A stretch of DNA of 64,000 nucleotides from Pseudomonas sp. MWU13-2100 (GTDB taxonomy: Bacteria > Pseudomonadota > Gammaproteobacteria > Pseudomonadales > Pseudomonadaceae). The first letter of the stretch is position 1, and every line of letters starts with the position of its first letter. The notes under the pieces were generated by a model. The model saw nothing but the letters and a program-made list of their open reading frames with translations. It had not been told where the DNA came from and did no database searches. Both the position numbers and the translations under genes were made by a program. Shown in pieces: positions 1 through 8,680 of this stretch. The stretch lies in the NCBI RefSeq assembly GCF_023242365.1, contig NZ_JALLIX010000001.1:124001-188000 (forward strand), given 5' to 3'.

Positions 1-101
1 TTACTGTAGCCGGACACTGGGCCTGCGACCAGAGCTGCTTCCACTTGGGGTATTCTAGAGGCCTCGAATCGACTATCCGGCAGCGCGCCAGGAGTGAAGC
101 A

Positions 102-341
102 ATGACCGAAGTTGTAGAACACGACGCCGAGCTGGACGCCAGTGGCCTGAACTGCCCGCTGCCGTTGCTCAAGGCCAAGCTGGAGCTCAATCGCCTGGCC
201 AGCGGCGCGGTGCTCAAGGTGATTGCCACCGATGCCGGCTCGCAGCGCGATTTTCGGACTTTCGCCAGGCTTGCCGGACACATCCTGATCCATGAAGAGG
301 AAGCGTCCGGTGTTTACCGTTACTGGTTGCGCAAGGCCTGA
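102..341 (+). CDS. TusA/SirA-like sulfurtransferase family protein
   Basis: A 79-residue protein with the N-terminal CPLP motif (Cys18-Pro-Leu-Pro) of the TusA/SirA/YedF family. In these proteins a conserved cysteine relays sulfur as a persulfide, for example in tRNA thiolation. The start at 102 is preferred over an in-frame ATG at 45 because AGGAG lies about 8 bases upstream and the family fold begins right after it. The length fits the family (about 75-85 residues). It converges with the Bcp gene, with only 14 bases between the stops. Family membership is seen in the sequence; the exact sulfur acceptor cannot be read from it. It could be the true TusA or a paralogue. Confidence 0.82.
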   Translation: MTEVVEHDAELDASGLNCPLPLLKAKLELNRLASGAVLKVIATDAGSQRDFRTFARLAGHILIHEEEASGVYRYWLRKA

Positions 342-355
342 CGCACCGCGCCGGC

Positions 356-829
356 TCAGGCCTTGTGCAGCACCCGGGCTGCCGCCAGTACGGCGTCGAC
401 ATGGCCCGGAACCTTCACGCCGCGCCATTCCTGGCGCAACACGCCTTCGGCATCGATGAGGAAGGTGCTGCGGTCCACGCCCAGGTATTCCTTGCCATAG
501 AGCTTCTTCAACTTGATCACGTCGAACAGTTGGCAGATGGCCTCGTCCTTGTCGCTGATCAGTTCGAACGGGAATTGCTGCTTGCCCTTGAAGTTCTCGT
601 GGGACTTCAGGCTGTCGCGGGACACGCCGAAGACTTCAGTGTTGGCGGCCTGGAAGTCCGCGTACTGGTCACGAAAGCCCTGGCCCTCGGTGGTGCAACC
701 CGGGGTGCTGTCCTTGGGGTAGAAATAGATCACCACCTGCTTGCCCTTGAGCTCGGCGAGGCTGACGGTCTGCCCGCTGGTGGCCTGGGCCTGGAAATCG
801 GCGACGGGTTGATCGATAACGACGGCCAT
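356..829 (-). CDS. bcp: thioredoxin-dependent thiol peroxidase Bcp/PrxQ
   Basis: A 157-residue cytoplasmic peroxiredoxin that reduces hydrogen peroxide and organic peroxides. The peroxidatic cysteine lies in TPGCT (Cys45) and is followed by GFRD, as in Bcp/PrxQ. The resolving Cys50 of E. coli Bcp is replaced by Gln50. The alternative PrxQ position near residue 82 (FKGKQ) is Gly. The only other cysteine seen is Cys99. The enzyme may therefore work as a 1-Cys type or use Cys99. It lies 10 bases downstream of gcvR on the same strand, so co-transcription is likely, an arrangement familiar in Pseudomonas. Confidence 0.93.
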   Translation of the reverse strand: MAVVIDQPVADFQAQATSGQTVSLAELKGKQVVIYFYPKDSTPGCTTEGQGFRDQYADFQAANTEVFGVSRDSLKSHENFKGKQQFPFELISDKDEAICQLFDVIKLKKLYGKEYLGVDRSTFLIDAEGVLRQEWRGVKVPGHVDAVLAAARVLHKA

Positions 830-839
830 GGGTGTTTCC

Positions 840-1400
840 TTACATTGGGTTCTGTGGGCGCCACGGTTCGATCAGTGCGTCGAGGTTCATCGCGTCGGCG
901 AAGTCCAGGAACTGATCGCGCAACCAGCTGATCTGCACGCCGGCGGGCAGGGTCACGGTAAAGGTGGCGTTGAGCATGGTGCCGCCGGTCTGGGGCGCCA
1001 GGTAAGTGTCGCAGGTCAGGTTTTCCAGCTCGACGTTGTGGTCCATGAAGAACTGGCACAGCTCGTTGATGATGTCCGAGCGGTAGGCTGAACTGACATA
1101 AGCGACGTACGGCAGTGCCTGGGGACGACTCTCCAGGGCGCCGCTGCGCACCACGCTGACGATGAAGGCATGCTTCTTCGCCAGGTTCGGCAGGCCGGCT
1201 TCAAGGCGCGCCAGGGCGTCCCAGCTGCCGGAAATCTGCAGGACCAGCGCGCTGTACTCGCCATGGCGGGTCAGGCGCGAGGTCACGACGGCGCAGCGAT
1301 TTTCATGGCTGGCGCGGCACAGGACGTTGGTCAGCTCCATGGGGTTGGCGCCGAGGGCACTGATAACAAGGAATTGTTCGCGGACTGTGGGGGTGGACAT
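840..1400 (-). CDS. gcvR: glycine cleavage system transcriptional repressor GcvR (two ACT domains)
   Basis: A 186-residue protein with two ACT-type regulatory domains (about residues 8-85 and 95-175) and no DNA-binding motif. This matches GcvR, which in E. coli binds GcvA and represses gcvTHP when glycine is low. It starts with MSTPTVREQFLVISALG and the first ACT domain follows directly. It is transcribed divergently from dapA and upstream of bcp. The ACT architecture is clear. The regulatory target is known only from the family, because no gcv genes are in this window. Confidence 0.85.
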   Translation of the reverse strand: MSTPTVREQFLVISALGANPMELTNVLCRASHENRCAVVTSRLTRHGEYSALVLQISGSWDALARLEAGLPNLAKKHAFIVSVVRSGALESRPQALPYVAYVSSAYRSDIINELCQFFMDHNVELENLTCDTYLAPQTGGTMLNATFTVTLPAGVQISWLRDQFLDFADAMNLDALIEPWRPQNPM

Positions 1401-1727
1401 GCAGCATTCCTAAAGCGATGAGCGGTCAGTACCTTGCGGGCGGTCAGGGGCTGGGTTCGGGGATCCGGATGCGGATGGCGAGGCCTGGAATCGAGCGCTG
1501 GTGCCGGGTGCCGCCTCGCAGAGGACGGGCGGCGGCCAGGCCGGAGCGGGCTTCGGGCAGCGAAAATGGAGGCTGGAACCCGGCACATGAGCGACTCAGT
1601 ACCGATCAAAGTCTGAAGGGTAGCGAAAACCTGCGCTCAGGGGAATGCTCATAGACAGTACTTCGCTTGTACAAGCCTGATGGCGCCAGTACCATTACCG
1701 CTCTCTTTTTCCGGCAGGAGCGGTTGC
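1401..1727. other. intergenic region between gcvR and dapA
   Basis: These 327 bases separate the divergent gcvR and dapA starts and must hold both promoters. I see the dapA ribosome binding site (GGCAGGAG, about 1714-1720) and no convincing gene. Small open frames on both strands look like chance. Confidence 0.6.
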
Positions 1728-2606
1728 ATGATTGCGGGCAGTATGGTGGCACTGGTCACACCCATGGATGCACAGGGTCGTCTTGACTGGGACAGCCTGA
1801 GCAAACTGGTGGACTTCCACCTGCAAAACGGCACCAACGCCATTGTCGCGGTCGGCACCACAGGTGAGTCGGCCACTCTCGATGTGAACGAGCATATCGA
1901 AGTGATTCGTCGCGTGGTCGACCAGGTGGCAGGACGTATCCCGGTGATTGCCGGTACGGGCGCCAATTCGACGCGTGAAGCGATCGAACTGACCACCAAT
2001 GCGAAAAACGCCGGCGCCGACGCGTGCCTGCTGGTGACCCCTTATTACAACAAGCCGACCCAGGAAGGCCTGTACCAGCATTTCCGCACCATCGCCGAAG
2101 CTGTCGATATCCCGCAGATCCTCTACAACGTTCCAGGCCGTACCGCGTGCGACATGCAGGCCGAGACCGTGATCCGCCTGTCGAGCGTGCCGAACATCAT
2201 CGGTATCAAGGAAGCCACCGGCGACCTGGAGCGGGCCAAGGCGATCCTGGCCGGCGTGAGCAGCGATTTCCTGGTGTATTCCGGCGATGACGCCACTGCG
2301 GTCGAGCTGATCCTGCTTGGCGGCAAGGGCAACATCTCGGTGACCGCCAACGTCGCCCCCCGTGCAATGAGCGACCTGTGTGCCGCGGCGATGGCCGGCA
2401 AGGCCGATGAGGCGCGGGCGATTCACGAAAAACTGATGCCGCTGAACAAGACCCTGTTCATCGAATCCAACCCTATCCCCGTGAAATGGGCACTGCATGA
2501 GATGGGTTTGATGCCGGACGGTATCCGTCTGCCGCTCACCTGGCTCAGTGCTGCCTGTCACGAACCGCTGCGGCAGGCCATGCGCCAGTCCGGCGTCCTG
2601 GTTTAA
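1728..2606 (+). CDS. dapA: 4-hydroxy-tetrahydrodipicolinate synthase
   Basis: A 292-residue TIM-barrel enzyme that condenses pyruvate with aspartate semialdehyde, the first committed step to diaminopimelate and lysine. Every catalytic residue known from E. coli DapA is at the same number: Thr44-Thr45 in the GTTGE motif, Tyr133 in YNVPGRT and the Schiff-base lysine Lys161 in GIKEA. The start at 1728 is chosen over the open frame beginning at 1680 because AGGAG is correctly spaced and [12 protein letters not shown] is the usual family N-terminus. It is followed 17 bases later by bamC, the conserved dapA-bamC (nlpB/dapX) arrangement, so the two are probably co-transcribed. Confidence 0.98.
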   Translation: MIAGSMVALVTPMDAQGRLDWDSLSKLVDFHLQNGTNAIVAVGTTGESATLDVNEHIEVIRRVVDQVAGRIPVIAGTGANSTREAIELTTNAKNAGADACLLVTPYYNKPTQEGLYQHFRTIAEAVDIPQILYNVPGRTACDMQAETVIRLSSVPNIIGIKEATGDLERAKAILAGVSSDFLVYSGDDATAVELILLGGKGNISVTANVAPRAMSDLCAAAMAGKADEARAIHEKLMPLNKTLFIESNPIPVKWALHEMGLMPDGIRLPLTWLSAACHEPLRQAMRQSGVLV

Positions 2607-2623
2607 TTGAGGAAATACCCCGC

Positions 2624-3727
2624 ATGAAGCGATTGGCCGGACTTTCTGCACTTGCCTTGATTATCTCCAGCACCAGTGGCTGCGCCTGGCTGTGGGGCCC
2701 GGAAGGTTATTTCCGCGACCGCAGCAGCGACTACCTGGACTCGAAACAGACGCCGGCCATGCAATTGCCCGCCGATGTCAGCACCAGCAAGCGTCTTGAT
2801 CCCTTGCTGCCGATTCCGCGCAACGTCGCCGATGACACCGCCAAGGGCCCGTTCGAAGTGCCGCGTCCGCTGCCTTTGCAGGTGGCGGCCAGTGCCAGCG
2901 ACTACAGCCTGCAGAAAAGCGGCGATTCGCGTTGGGTGATGGCCCAGCACACGCCGGCCGAAGTCTGGCCAGTGGCCTTGCAATTCTTCCAGGACAACGG
3001 TTTCCGGATTGACGCGCAACGCCCACAGACCGGTGAATTCACCACGGCCTGGCAGCGTTCCGACGAACTCTCGGCGGCCATGGGCAAGCGCCTCGCGGCG
3101 GGCGACAACGAAACCCGCGTGCGGGTCCGTATCGAGCCGGGTGTGCAGCGTAATACCAGTGAAATCTACGTGGTCAGCGCCCAGCGCCCGACTGGCAGCA
3201 CCGCCAACGTCGATTTCACTGCGCATTCGGTCAACCTCGGCCTGGATTCGGCCCTGGTCGACGAAATGCTCTCGAGCATGAGCCGCAGCGCCGAGAAGGG
3301 CGGTTCGGTATCGTTGCTGGCCGCGCGTGATTTCGATACCCCGAGCCGTGTCAGCCTGAGCCAGGACGGCAGCGGCAACCCGGTGCTCAACCTCGGTGAA
3401 GACCTCGACCGTGCCTGGTCGCGTGTCGGACGCGCGTTGGAGCAGGGCGAATGGCGTGTGGAAGACATCAACCGCAGCCTGGGCCTCTACTACATCAACC
3501 TGGCGGAAAAAGCCGAGAAGAAGAACGACGAGCCTGGCTTCTTCGGCCGTCTGTTCGGCAGCAAGCCGAGCAAGGAAGAGATCGAAACCCGCGCCGTGCG
3601 TTATCAGGTTCGCCTGAGCAAGGTCGGCGACAACGTCCAGGTCACCGTCGAGAAAGACATCAACACCGTGGCACCGGCCGATGTGGCCCGTCGGGTGTTG
3701 GGTGTGATTCAAGACAACCTGGGCTGA
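2624..3727 (+). CDS. bamC: outer membrane assembly lipoprotein BamC (NlpB)
   Basis: A 367-residue lipoprotein of the BAM complex, which folds beta-barrel proteins into the outer membrane. The N-terminus is a lipoprotein signal with the cleavage cysteine at position 20 (STSGC). The mature protein starts with a flexible segment rich in Asp, Ser and Pro that corresponds to the part of BamC that contacts BamD. It is followed by two helix-grip domains (about residues 95-210 and 225-365). It lies directly behind dapA, which is its conserved place in gammaproteobacteria. The length is close to the E. coli protein (344) with small insertions. Confidence 0.93.
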   Translation: MKRLAGLSALALIISSTSGCAWLWGPEGYFRDRSSDYLDSKQTPAMQLPADVSTSKRLDPLLPIPRNVADDTAKGPFEVPRPLPLQVAASASDYSLQKSGDSRWVMAQHTPAEVWPVALQFFQDNGFRIDAQRPQTGEFTTAWQRSDELSAAMGKRLAAGDNETRVRVRIEPGVQRNTSEIYVVSAQRPTGSTANVDFTAHSVNLGLDSALVDEMLSSMSRSAEKGGSVSLLAARDFDTPSRVSLSQDGSGNPVLNLGEDLDRAWSRVGRALEQGEWRVEDINRSLGLYYINLAEKAEKKNDEPGFFGRLFGSKPSKEEIETRAVRYQVRLSKVGDNVQVTVEKDINTVAPADVARRVLGVIQDNLG

Positions 3728-3730
3728 TCG

Positions 3731-4531
3731 GTGCGGTTTGCCGTTCTCGGCAGTGGTAGCCAAGGGAACGGCACGCTGATCGCCAGTGAAGATACGCTGA
3801 TCCTGGTCGACTGTGGTTTCTCGTTGCGGGAAACCGAGCGACGTCTGGCCCGTCTCGGCGTGAGTCCGACGCAACTGAGCGCGATTCTGCTGACCCACGA
3901 ACATGCCGACCATGTGCATGGCGTGGGTTTGCTGTCTCGGCGCTACAATCTACCGGTGTATCTGAGTCGCGGCACCTTGCGCGGCCTGCGCAAGCCCATC
4001 GAGCCCGCGGGTTTCGTGGCCGGTGGCGAGACCTTGCGGATTGGCGGCTTGAGTATCGAAGTGGTGTCGGTGGCCCACGATGCGCTTGAGCCGACACAGT
4101 ATGTGTTCAGTGACGGTCGGCGGCGTTTCGGCTTGCTGACCGACCTGGGTTCCTATTGTGGTCGGGTCATGGACAGCTACAGCGGCCTCGATGCCTTGAT
4201 GATCGAGTCCAACCATTGCCGCGACCTGCTGGCTCGCGGGCATTACCCGGCCTTTCTCAAGCAACGGGTGGGTGGGGCGCAAGGACATTTGAACAACCAC
4301 CAGGCCGCGAGCCTGGTGGCCGAGTTGGGTTGGCAAGACCTGCAACACCTGGTACTGGCCCACCTGAGCAGCAAGAACAACCTGCCGCGGCTGGCCCGGC
4401 AATGTTTTGTCGACACCCTTGGGTGCGACCCGGACTGGCTGCAATTGGCCGATCAAGATTCAGGGCTCGACTGGCGACATATCGCCTGGCCCAACAACTT
4501 AACAAGCGGAGCCCATCATGGAAAAACGTGA
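3731..4531 (+). CDS. MBL-fold metal-dependent hydrolase
   Basis: A 266-residue protein with the metallo-beta-lactamase signature [10 protein letters not shown] (about residues 56-65), further metal-ligand candidates (the SVAHDALEP and ESNHC regions) and no transmembrane segment. It resembles the YycJ/WalJ-type group of putative exonucleases or hydrolases. The start is GTG, three bases after the bamC stop, and the 3' end overlaps purC by 14 bases, so it sits in a tight dapA-bamC-mbl-purC operon. The fold is certain from the motif; the substrate is not known from the sequence. Confidence 0.85.
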   Translation: MRFAVLGSGSQGNGTLIASEDTLILVDCGFSLRETERRLARLGVSPTQLSAILLTHEHADHVHGVGLLSRRYNLPVYLSRGTLRGLRKPIEPAGFVAGGETLRIGGLSIEVVSVAHDALEPTQYVFSDGRRRFGLLTDLGSYCGRVMDSYSGLDALMIESNHCRDLLARGHYPAFLKQRVGGAQGHLNNHQAASLVAELGWQDLQHLVLAHLSSKNNLPRLARQCFVDTLGCDPDWLQLADQDSGLDWRHIAWPNNLTSGAHHGKT

Positions 4532-5228
4532 AGAACTCTACCGCGGCAAAGCCAAGTCGGTTTACAAGACCGATGACGCCGACCGTTTGATCCTGCTGTT
4601 TCGCAACGACACCTCGGCGTTCGACGGCAAGCGTATCGAGCAGTTGGACCGCAAGGGCATGGTGAACAACAAGTTCAACGCCTTCATCATGCAGAAACTC
4701 GAAGCGGCCGGTATCCCGACCCAGTTCGACAAGCTGCTGGGCGACAACGAATGCCTGGTGAAGAAGCTCGACATGATTCCGGTGGAATGCGTGGTGCGCA
4801 ACTACGCGGCCGGCAGCCTGGTCAAGCGCCTGGGCGTGGAAGAGGGCCTGAAGCTCAATCCCTACACCTTCGAACTGTTCCTCAAGGACGACGCCAAGGG
4901 CGATCCGTTCATCAACGAATCCCACGTCGTGGCGTTCGGTTGGGGCACTGCCGAGCAATTGGCGAAGATGAAAGAGCTGTCGCTCAAGGTCAATGAAGTG
5001 CTGAGCCAGCTGTTCGACGAAGCCGGCCTGCTGCTGGTGGACTTCAAGCTGGAATTCGGCGTATTCCACGGCCAGATCGTCCTGGGCGACGAGTTCAGCC
5101 CGGACGGCTGCCGCCTGTGGGACAAGGAAACACGCAAGAAGATGGACAAGGACCGCTTCCGCCAGGGCCTCGGTGATGTCATCGAAGCCTACGAAGAAGT
5201 CGCCAAACGTCTGGGCGTACCGCTGTAA
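4518..5228 (+). CDS. purC: phosphoribosylaminoimidazole-succinocarboxamide synthase
   Basis: A 236-residue SAICAR synthase, the ATP-dependent step that joins aspartate to CAIR in purine synthesis. The N-terminus ([16 protein letters not shown]) and the segments [18 protein letters not shown] and [12 protein letters not shown] are family hallmarks, and the length equals that of the usual bacterial enzyme. The start is inside the end of the preceding MBL gene (14-base overlap) with CGGAG upstream, suggesting translational coupling. It ends 84 bases before tRNA-Ser. Confidence 0.97.
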   Translation: MEKREELYRGKAKSVYKTDDADRLILLFRNDTSAFDGKRIEQLDRKGMVNNKFNAFIMQKLEAAGIPTQFDKLLGDNECLVKKLDMIPVECVVRNYAAGSLVKRLGVEEGLKLNPYTFELFLKDDAKGDPFINESHVVAFGWGTAEQLAKMKELSLKVNEVLSQLFDEAGLLLVDFKLEFGVFHGQIVLGDEFSPDGCRLWDKETRKKMDKDRFRQGLGDVIEAYEEVAKRLGVPL

Positions 5229-5296
5229 TCGACGCAAGCATCTGATAGCACGTAATTTTTTTGCAATTGGGGCTTCGCTTCCAGCAAAAGTGTTGT

Positions 5297-5302
5297 TATG
5301 AT
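5297..5302 (+). promoter_or_regulatory. -10 box of the tRNA-Ser promoter with GC discriminator
   Basis: TATGAT lies 11 bases before the mature tRNA start and is followed by GCGCGCC, the GC-rich discriminator typical of stable-RNA promoters under stringent control. The -35 region (about 5274-5279) is weak. Confidence 0.5.
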
Positions 5303-5312
5303 GCGCGCCGTT

Positions 5313-5402
5313 GGAGAGATGCCAGAGTGGCCGAATGGGACGGATTCGAAATCCGTTGTACCTTCACCGGTACCTAGGGTTCGAATCCCTATCTCTCCGC
5401 CA
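5313..5402 (+). tRNA. tRNA-Ser, anticodon CGA
   Basis: A 90-base class II tRNA. The acceptor arm GGAGAGA pairs with TCTCTCC, followed by the G discriminator and an encoded CCA. The anticodon stem ACGGA/TCCGT (5340-5344 and 5352-5356) encloses TTCGAAA, giving anticodon CGA for UCG codons. A long variable arm (TACC..GGTA) and the GGTTCGAATCC T-arm are present. Its 3' end is the integration target of the adjoining island: copies of the last bases recur at 12945 and 22474. Confidence 0.97.
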
Positions 5403-5403
5403 T
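5386..5403 (+). repeat. attachment-site core, copy 1 (inside tRNA-Ser 3' end)
   Basis: The 18 bases TCCCTATCTCTCCGCCAT cover the T-arm/acceptor 3' half of tRNA-Ser. The same 18 bases recur at 12945-12962, and an 18-base stretch starting three bases further in (CTATCTCTCCGCCATACA) recurs at 22474-22491. These are the direct repeats expected from site-specific integration into a tRNA 3' end. Confidence 0.9.
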
Positions 5404-5411
5404 ACAAATGA

Positions 5412-5445
5412 AAGCCCCGTAGATCATGGTCTACGGGGCTTTTTT
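5412..5445 (+). terminator. Rho-independent terminator after tRNA-Ser
   Basis: A perfect 12-bp stem (AAGCCCCGTAGA with TCTACGGGGCTT, 5412-5423 and 5430-5441), a 6-base loop and a T run. It starts 9 bases after the tRNA. Confidence 0.93.
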
Positions 5446-5602
5446 GTCTTTGCATTGTACTACTCATTTGTACCACTCATCCGAGACCTATTTTGGGCTA
5501 GCTGTCTGCGGCGTTTAGCGAAGCCTCGGGTTGAGGCTTCTAGTGATCGGCTAGCGGGGCTGGGTCGGCGAATCCCCGCCATTTTAGATGTCACTGTCCG
5601 TC

Positions 5603-6622
5603 TCAGAGTTTTTCGACGATTTCGTCAATTGCCGAGACGGCGTGGTCCCTGTATTCCGCCTTCACCTGAACCCTATGACCGCTGATTGTTAACTTTCCCG
5701 TTTGCATAATCGAAAACGGACACCCGCGAGCGAATGCGACCACGCCCGTCGTGCCGAAGTCCCTGATGTCGATAATTCCATTTTTTGTATTGGAGAATGT
5801 GAAAAATTGGGGGTGTGACTTGATTAGCCCTTTCAAATCACTATCGATACCGGACAGAACCGCTGCGAATGCGGAGGCCGAGCCCATGTACTGCGTGAGT
5901 CTGTTTTTCAAAATCAGATGGACCTTCGGAAGGTCTCTATTGGCGGCTTGCATCTTGGTTGCGAACGTATATTTCGCGTATACCTCTGACGGAAGTTTTA
6001 CGCCGTAAATCAACGAAAAAGCGTTCTGAATGGCTCGCCGAGACGAGTCATCTGCCATAACCGGCAGGATCACTCGGTCCGCTGCGGCAAGGGCAATTTG
6101 GGTGTACATCGAAAAACTTGGGTTTGTATCGATGAATACAAAGTCAAACTCATCCCTGATCTTATCTAGGAAGTCGCCCATCCAATTAATTACGCCGAAC
6201 CACGCATTTACTCCAGGTAGGTCAGCGTTTGCGAGGGTATTCATCGCAATGGCTTGGAGTTCCAAAAGTGGATCACCACAGAGTAGGTCGATGTTCTCTG
6301 GAACCATGTCGTTGTAGTCTTTCGGGCTAGTCAGAAAGTCCCATGCGTCAAACGAGGGTGGTGCGAAAGGGGCGGGTAACCTGGCGTCGAAGTAACCGCC
6401 AATACTGCATCTCGGAACCAGCCCTTGGCGTTCGAGCAGTTTTGCGCTACCACCATTGGCCAACCCACCGAGCAGAAGCTCAGAAAGGTTAGCTTGGGGG
6501 CACATGTCGACAACGAGAATGCGCTTTTCGGGATTTAGCTCGGCGAAGCGGCATACTGCCTGAAAAGTTAAACTGGTCTTGCCTGTACCGCCTTTGTTGT
6601 TCCAGACTGCATAGGTAAGCAT
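5603..6622 (-). CDS. ParA/Soj-like ATPase
   Basis: A 339-residue P-loop ATPase with the deviant Walker A motif NNKGGTGKT near the N-terminus (residues 8-16), a Walker A' segment (VVDMCPQANLSELLLGG) and a Walker B-like stretch (FVFIDTNPSF). These are the marks of ParA/MinD enzymes that segregate plasmids or position cargo. The start at 6622 is chosen because GAGGA lies about 8 bases upstream and MLTYAVWNNKGGTGKT is the family N-terminus; the longer frame to 6682 runs into an inverted repeat. No ParB-type partner is adjacent. It may serve partition of an excised form of the element. Confidence 0.85.
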   Translation of the reverse strand: MLTYAVWNNKGGTGKTSLTFQAVCRFAELNPEKRILVVDMCPQANLSELLLGGLANGGSAKLLERQGLVPRCSIGGYFDARLPAPFAPPSFDAWDFLTSPKDYNDMVPENIDLLCGDPLLELQAIAMNTLANADLPGVNAWFGVINWMGDFLDKIRDEFDFVFIDTNPSFSMYTQIALAAADRVILPVMADDSSRRAIQNAFSLIYGVKLPSEVYAKYTFATKMQAANRDLPKVHLILKNRLTQYMGSASAFAAVLSGIDSDLKGLIKSHPQFFTFSNTKNGIIDIRDFGTTGVVAFARGCPFSIMQTGKLTISGHRVQVKAEYRDHAVSAIDEIVEKL

Positions 6623-6661
6623 GGTGAAATCCTCAATTTGATGTCCGAAGTAGACGTTAGC

Positions 6662-6699
6662 ATGTCCAAAATGGACTCTCAAGTGTTTGTTTTGGACAT
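6662..6699. repeat. 10-bp inverted repeat upstream of the ParA-like gene
   Basis: ATGTCCAAAA (6662-6671) and its exact reverse complement TTTTGGACAT (6690-6699) flank an 18-base spacer. A further ATGTCC occurs at 6641-6646. The site lies 40 bases before the parA-like start, so it may be an operator for autoregulation or a centromere-like partition site. Confidence 0.6.
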
Positions 6700-7421
6700 T
6701 TGTGGGTGGCTGTTGTTCATGCGCTGAAAATTGACAGCCTTTGCCCGGCTTCTGCGTCGGTCACCGTGCATTCTCTCTTGGTAGCCCAGGTGCTGCTCTC
6801 GGGGATGTGGGCAGCGGCATAAATCGGATGCATTCCTAGCTCTTAGGGTGCGCCATATCAAACGAAAACCCCATAACCGCACATGCCCTACAGCGTCGCT
6901 TGGTGCGCGGCTTAAACAGGCTTATGGGCCTGGACAGGAGTATGGGTGCGTCCAGTGGTCTCGGAGATCATTCGGCAATCGCAGACAAGCAGCGACAATA
7001 CAAAGACGGTTACTCGGAACTACGCAGGGTTTGTTAAAAACAATTTCTGCAAGCTGTTTAGATGGCTACGGGTATTATGCTATAATGAACAGAATACCAA
7101 GCCCCAAGATTCGTAATATCTAGCTTTCCGTTGGGGTGGTCGCGCTCCCAGAAAATAATTGTATAGAATTCAAAAGCGCGATTTTTTCGTACCCAGACTA
7201 CGGTCAGGGAAGGTTTGACTTGCAAACACCAAAATATCCCCCCAAACCCATGCACTGCTGGGTGTTGGTTATGTTTCGTGGGCGGGATCTTTATTTCTCT
7301 GCTCTGTTCCATGGTATCTAGTGCGACAGAGTTGAATGCGGGCAGCGGCTTGGTGGTTACTAATATTAAAGGTGCTTTGTCATGCATCCAACTAGGAAAT
7401 AGGTCTGAATAAAAATCTACC
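6700..7421. other. 722-base non-coding region between divergent parA-like and gp2-like genes
   Basis: No gene was recognised. The region is AT-rich at its right half and contains a promoter-like TATAAT (7081-7086). Open frames on both strands (for example 7058-7435 minus and 7215-7412 plus) overlap each other, lack good ribosome binding sites and show no family features. The position next to a replication-type gene would suit an origin of the excised element, but no iterons were seen. Confidence 0.4.
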
Positions 7422-8144
7422 ATGTCAGAAAACAAAGAACATTACTCCCAGGATCGTTTTATGGGAGTTCCAATCAAGTGCGGGGTTTTATACCCATCGA
7501 TCACCAAGATTCTAGAAGCATTGTATGTGATGATTTACGAGGGTACAAAAGCCTACCCTAGGCCACGCGGTTACCATGTCCGGCTTAGGTTTACGGAAAA
7601 AATGACTAGTCGAACATTCAGTGCCCGTCTTTCTACTTTTTTCCAAAGAAAGTCTGGTTACGTGCCACTACGTTTGACGATTGTGGAATGCGATGAAGAC
7701 GATGAAGGATTACATTATCACTTCGCTATAATATTGAATGATAGGTTAGATCGGAGATCAAGTTTACAACATTTTATGGCGCGGCTCTTGGCTGGAGGTT
7801 TTCTGGCCAACTATCAAGTGGTCTGCCCTGATATTGACGCTTATGGGCATCACCTTCGAACCATAGAAGAAAAAGATAACTACTTTGAATGGATGAGCTA
7901 TCTGGCGAAGGTCTATACAAAGCCTGAGCATGGCCAAATTTTTAGCCCCTGCCGCGCTGTCAGTCGTGCATTGAAGGAGTGGAAACTCGCCGACAAGCCT
8001 GACTTACGAAAACTGCTACTCGATCAGCAATCGAAAGATAGCAGTGCGGCTGTTGATATCTTTGAGCTCATGCAATTAGTTGACGTGTCGCCCATGGTCA
8101 TGGTGTCGCGTACGGCCTCTAATGCGCTGTACGGGACGGCTTAG
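7422..8144 (+). CDS. replication-type protein resembling inovirus Gp2 / YagK-YfjJ
   Basis: A 240-residue protein. The central segment ends in GLHYHFAIILND (about residues 101-112), an H-x-H motif after a beta strand as in Gp2/YagK-YfjJ proteins and HUH-type replication proteins. The downstream pattern YFEWMSYLAKVYTKP matches the family ending that carries a conserved Tyr and Lys. Gp2 proteins start rolling-circle replication of filamentous phages; YagK/YfjJ relatives sit in satellites and islands. It lies divergent to the ParA-like gene. No coat or morphogenesis genes accompany it, so this is not a complete inovirus. Family assignment is from motif reading only. Confidence 0.55.
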   Translation: MSENKEHYSQDRFMGVPIKCGVLYPSITKILEALYVMIYEGTKAYPRPRGYHVRLRFTEKMTSRTFSARLSTFFQRKSGYVPLRLTIVECDEDDEGLHYHFAIILNDRLDRRSSLQHFMARLLAGGFLANYQVVCPDIDAYGHHLRTIEEKDNYFEWMSYLAKVYTKPEHGQIFSPCRAVSRALKEWKLADKPDLRKLLLDQQSKDSSAAVDIFELMQLVDVSPMVMVSRTASNALYGTA

Positions 8145-8322
8145 GCGATCACCCTGTGGGGTGAGCTGGAGTTGTGTTGAGGCCCTGCAGTGATGACTAC
8201 AGGAGCTTCTATGACCCCAAGCTTGTGGCATTGTGATCAATGGCACTCGACGTGCGCTTGGGAGTTTCTAGATGTGGTCATTCGTGCAAGGTTGGGAATC
8301 ACCATAATCTAATAAAATTAGA

Positions 8323-8353
8323 CAAGCCCCAGGCAGCTTTTCGCAGGGGCTTG
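8323..8353. terminator. hairpin between convergent genes, probable terminator
   Basis: CAAGCCCC (8323-8330) pairs with GGGGCTTG (8346-8353). It lies between the converging ends of the Gp2-like gene and the small membrane protein gene. The minus-strand side reads into TCTAATTTTATT, a modest U tract, so it would mainly stop transcription leaving the minus-strand genes. Confidence 0.5.
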
Positions 8354-8373
8354 AACTATCAGTAGTTCTACTT

Positions 8374-8655
8374 TTAACCAAACTTGTATAGTATTAGAGT
8401 CGACGTAAAAGTCACAATCAATGATGCAGCTGTCCATTTGAGCGAGCCTAGAAAAGTCGACTTACTGGCCATGCCGAATTTGAACCCCAGCCCCCACAAC
8501 CTCCACTTATTGGCCGTATAAATCACCATCGGTGCTACAATACTGGCCAAAACCCAGAATAGGATACCCGGTTCCTGGTTAGCTTTAGTACCAGCCAATG
8601 CGAACCGTACATACCCAGTCAGAATTACAACGAACATCAATGTGATTTTGCTCAT
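8374..8655 (-). CDS. small inner-membrane protein, unknown function
   Basis: A 93-residue protein with three hydrophobic stretches (residues about 5-22, 30-45 and 68-90) that can span the membrane. No family was recognised. It lies 25 bases after the exported-protein gene on the same strand, so the two are probably co-expressed as cargo of element 1. It starts with MSKITLMFVVILTGYV; a GGGGGAT stretch upstream is the only ribosome-binding candidate. Confidence 0.6.
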   Translation of the reverse strand: MSKITLMFVVILTGYVRFALAGTKANQEPGILFWVLASIVAPMVIYTANKWRLWGLGFKFGMASKSTFLGSLKWTAASLIVTFTSTLILYKFG

Positions 8656-8680
8656 AACGTATCCCCCACAGACAAAACAT

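Noticed and set aside
1695..2651. 318-residue frame antisense to dapA
   Set aside because: Shadow of dapA, whose catalytic residues are all in place.
7058..7435. 125-residue minus-strand frame and 65-residue plus-strand frame in the region before the Gp2-like gene
   Set aside because: They overlap each other and the start of the Gp2-like gene, have no ribosome binding site worth naming and show no family features.
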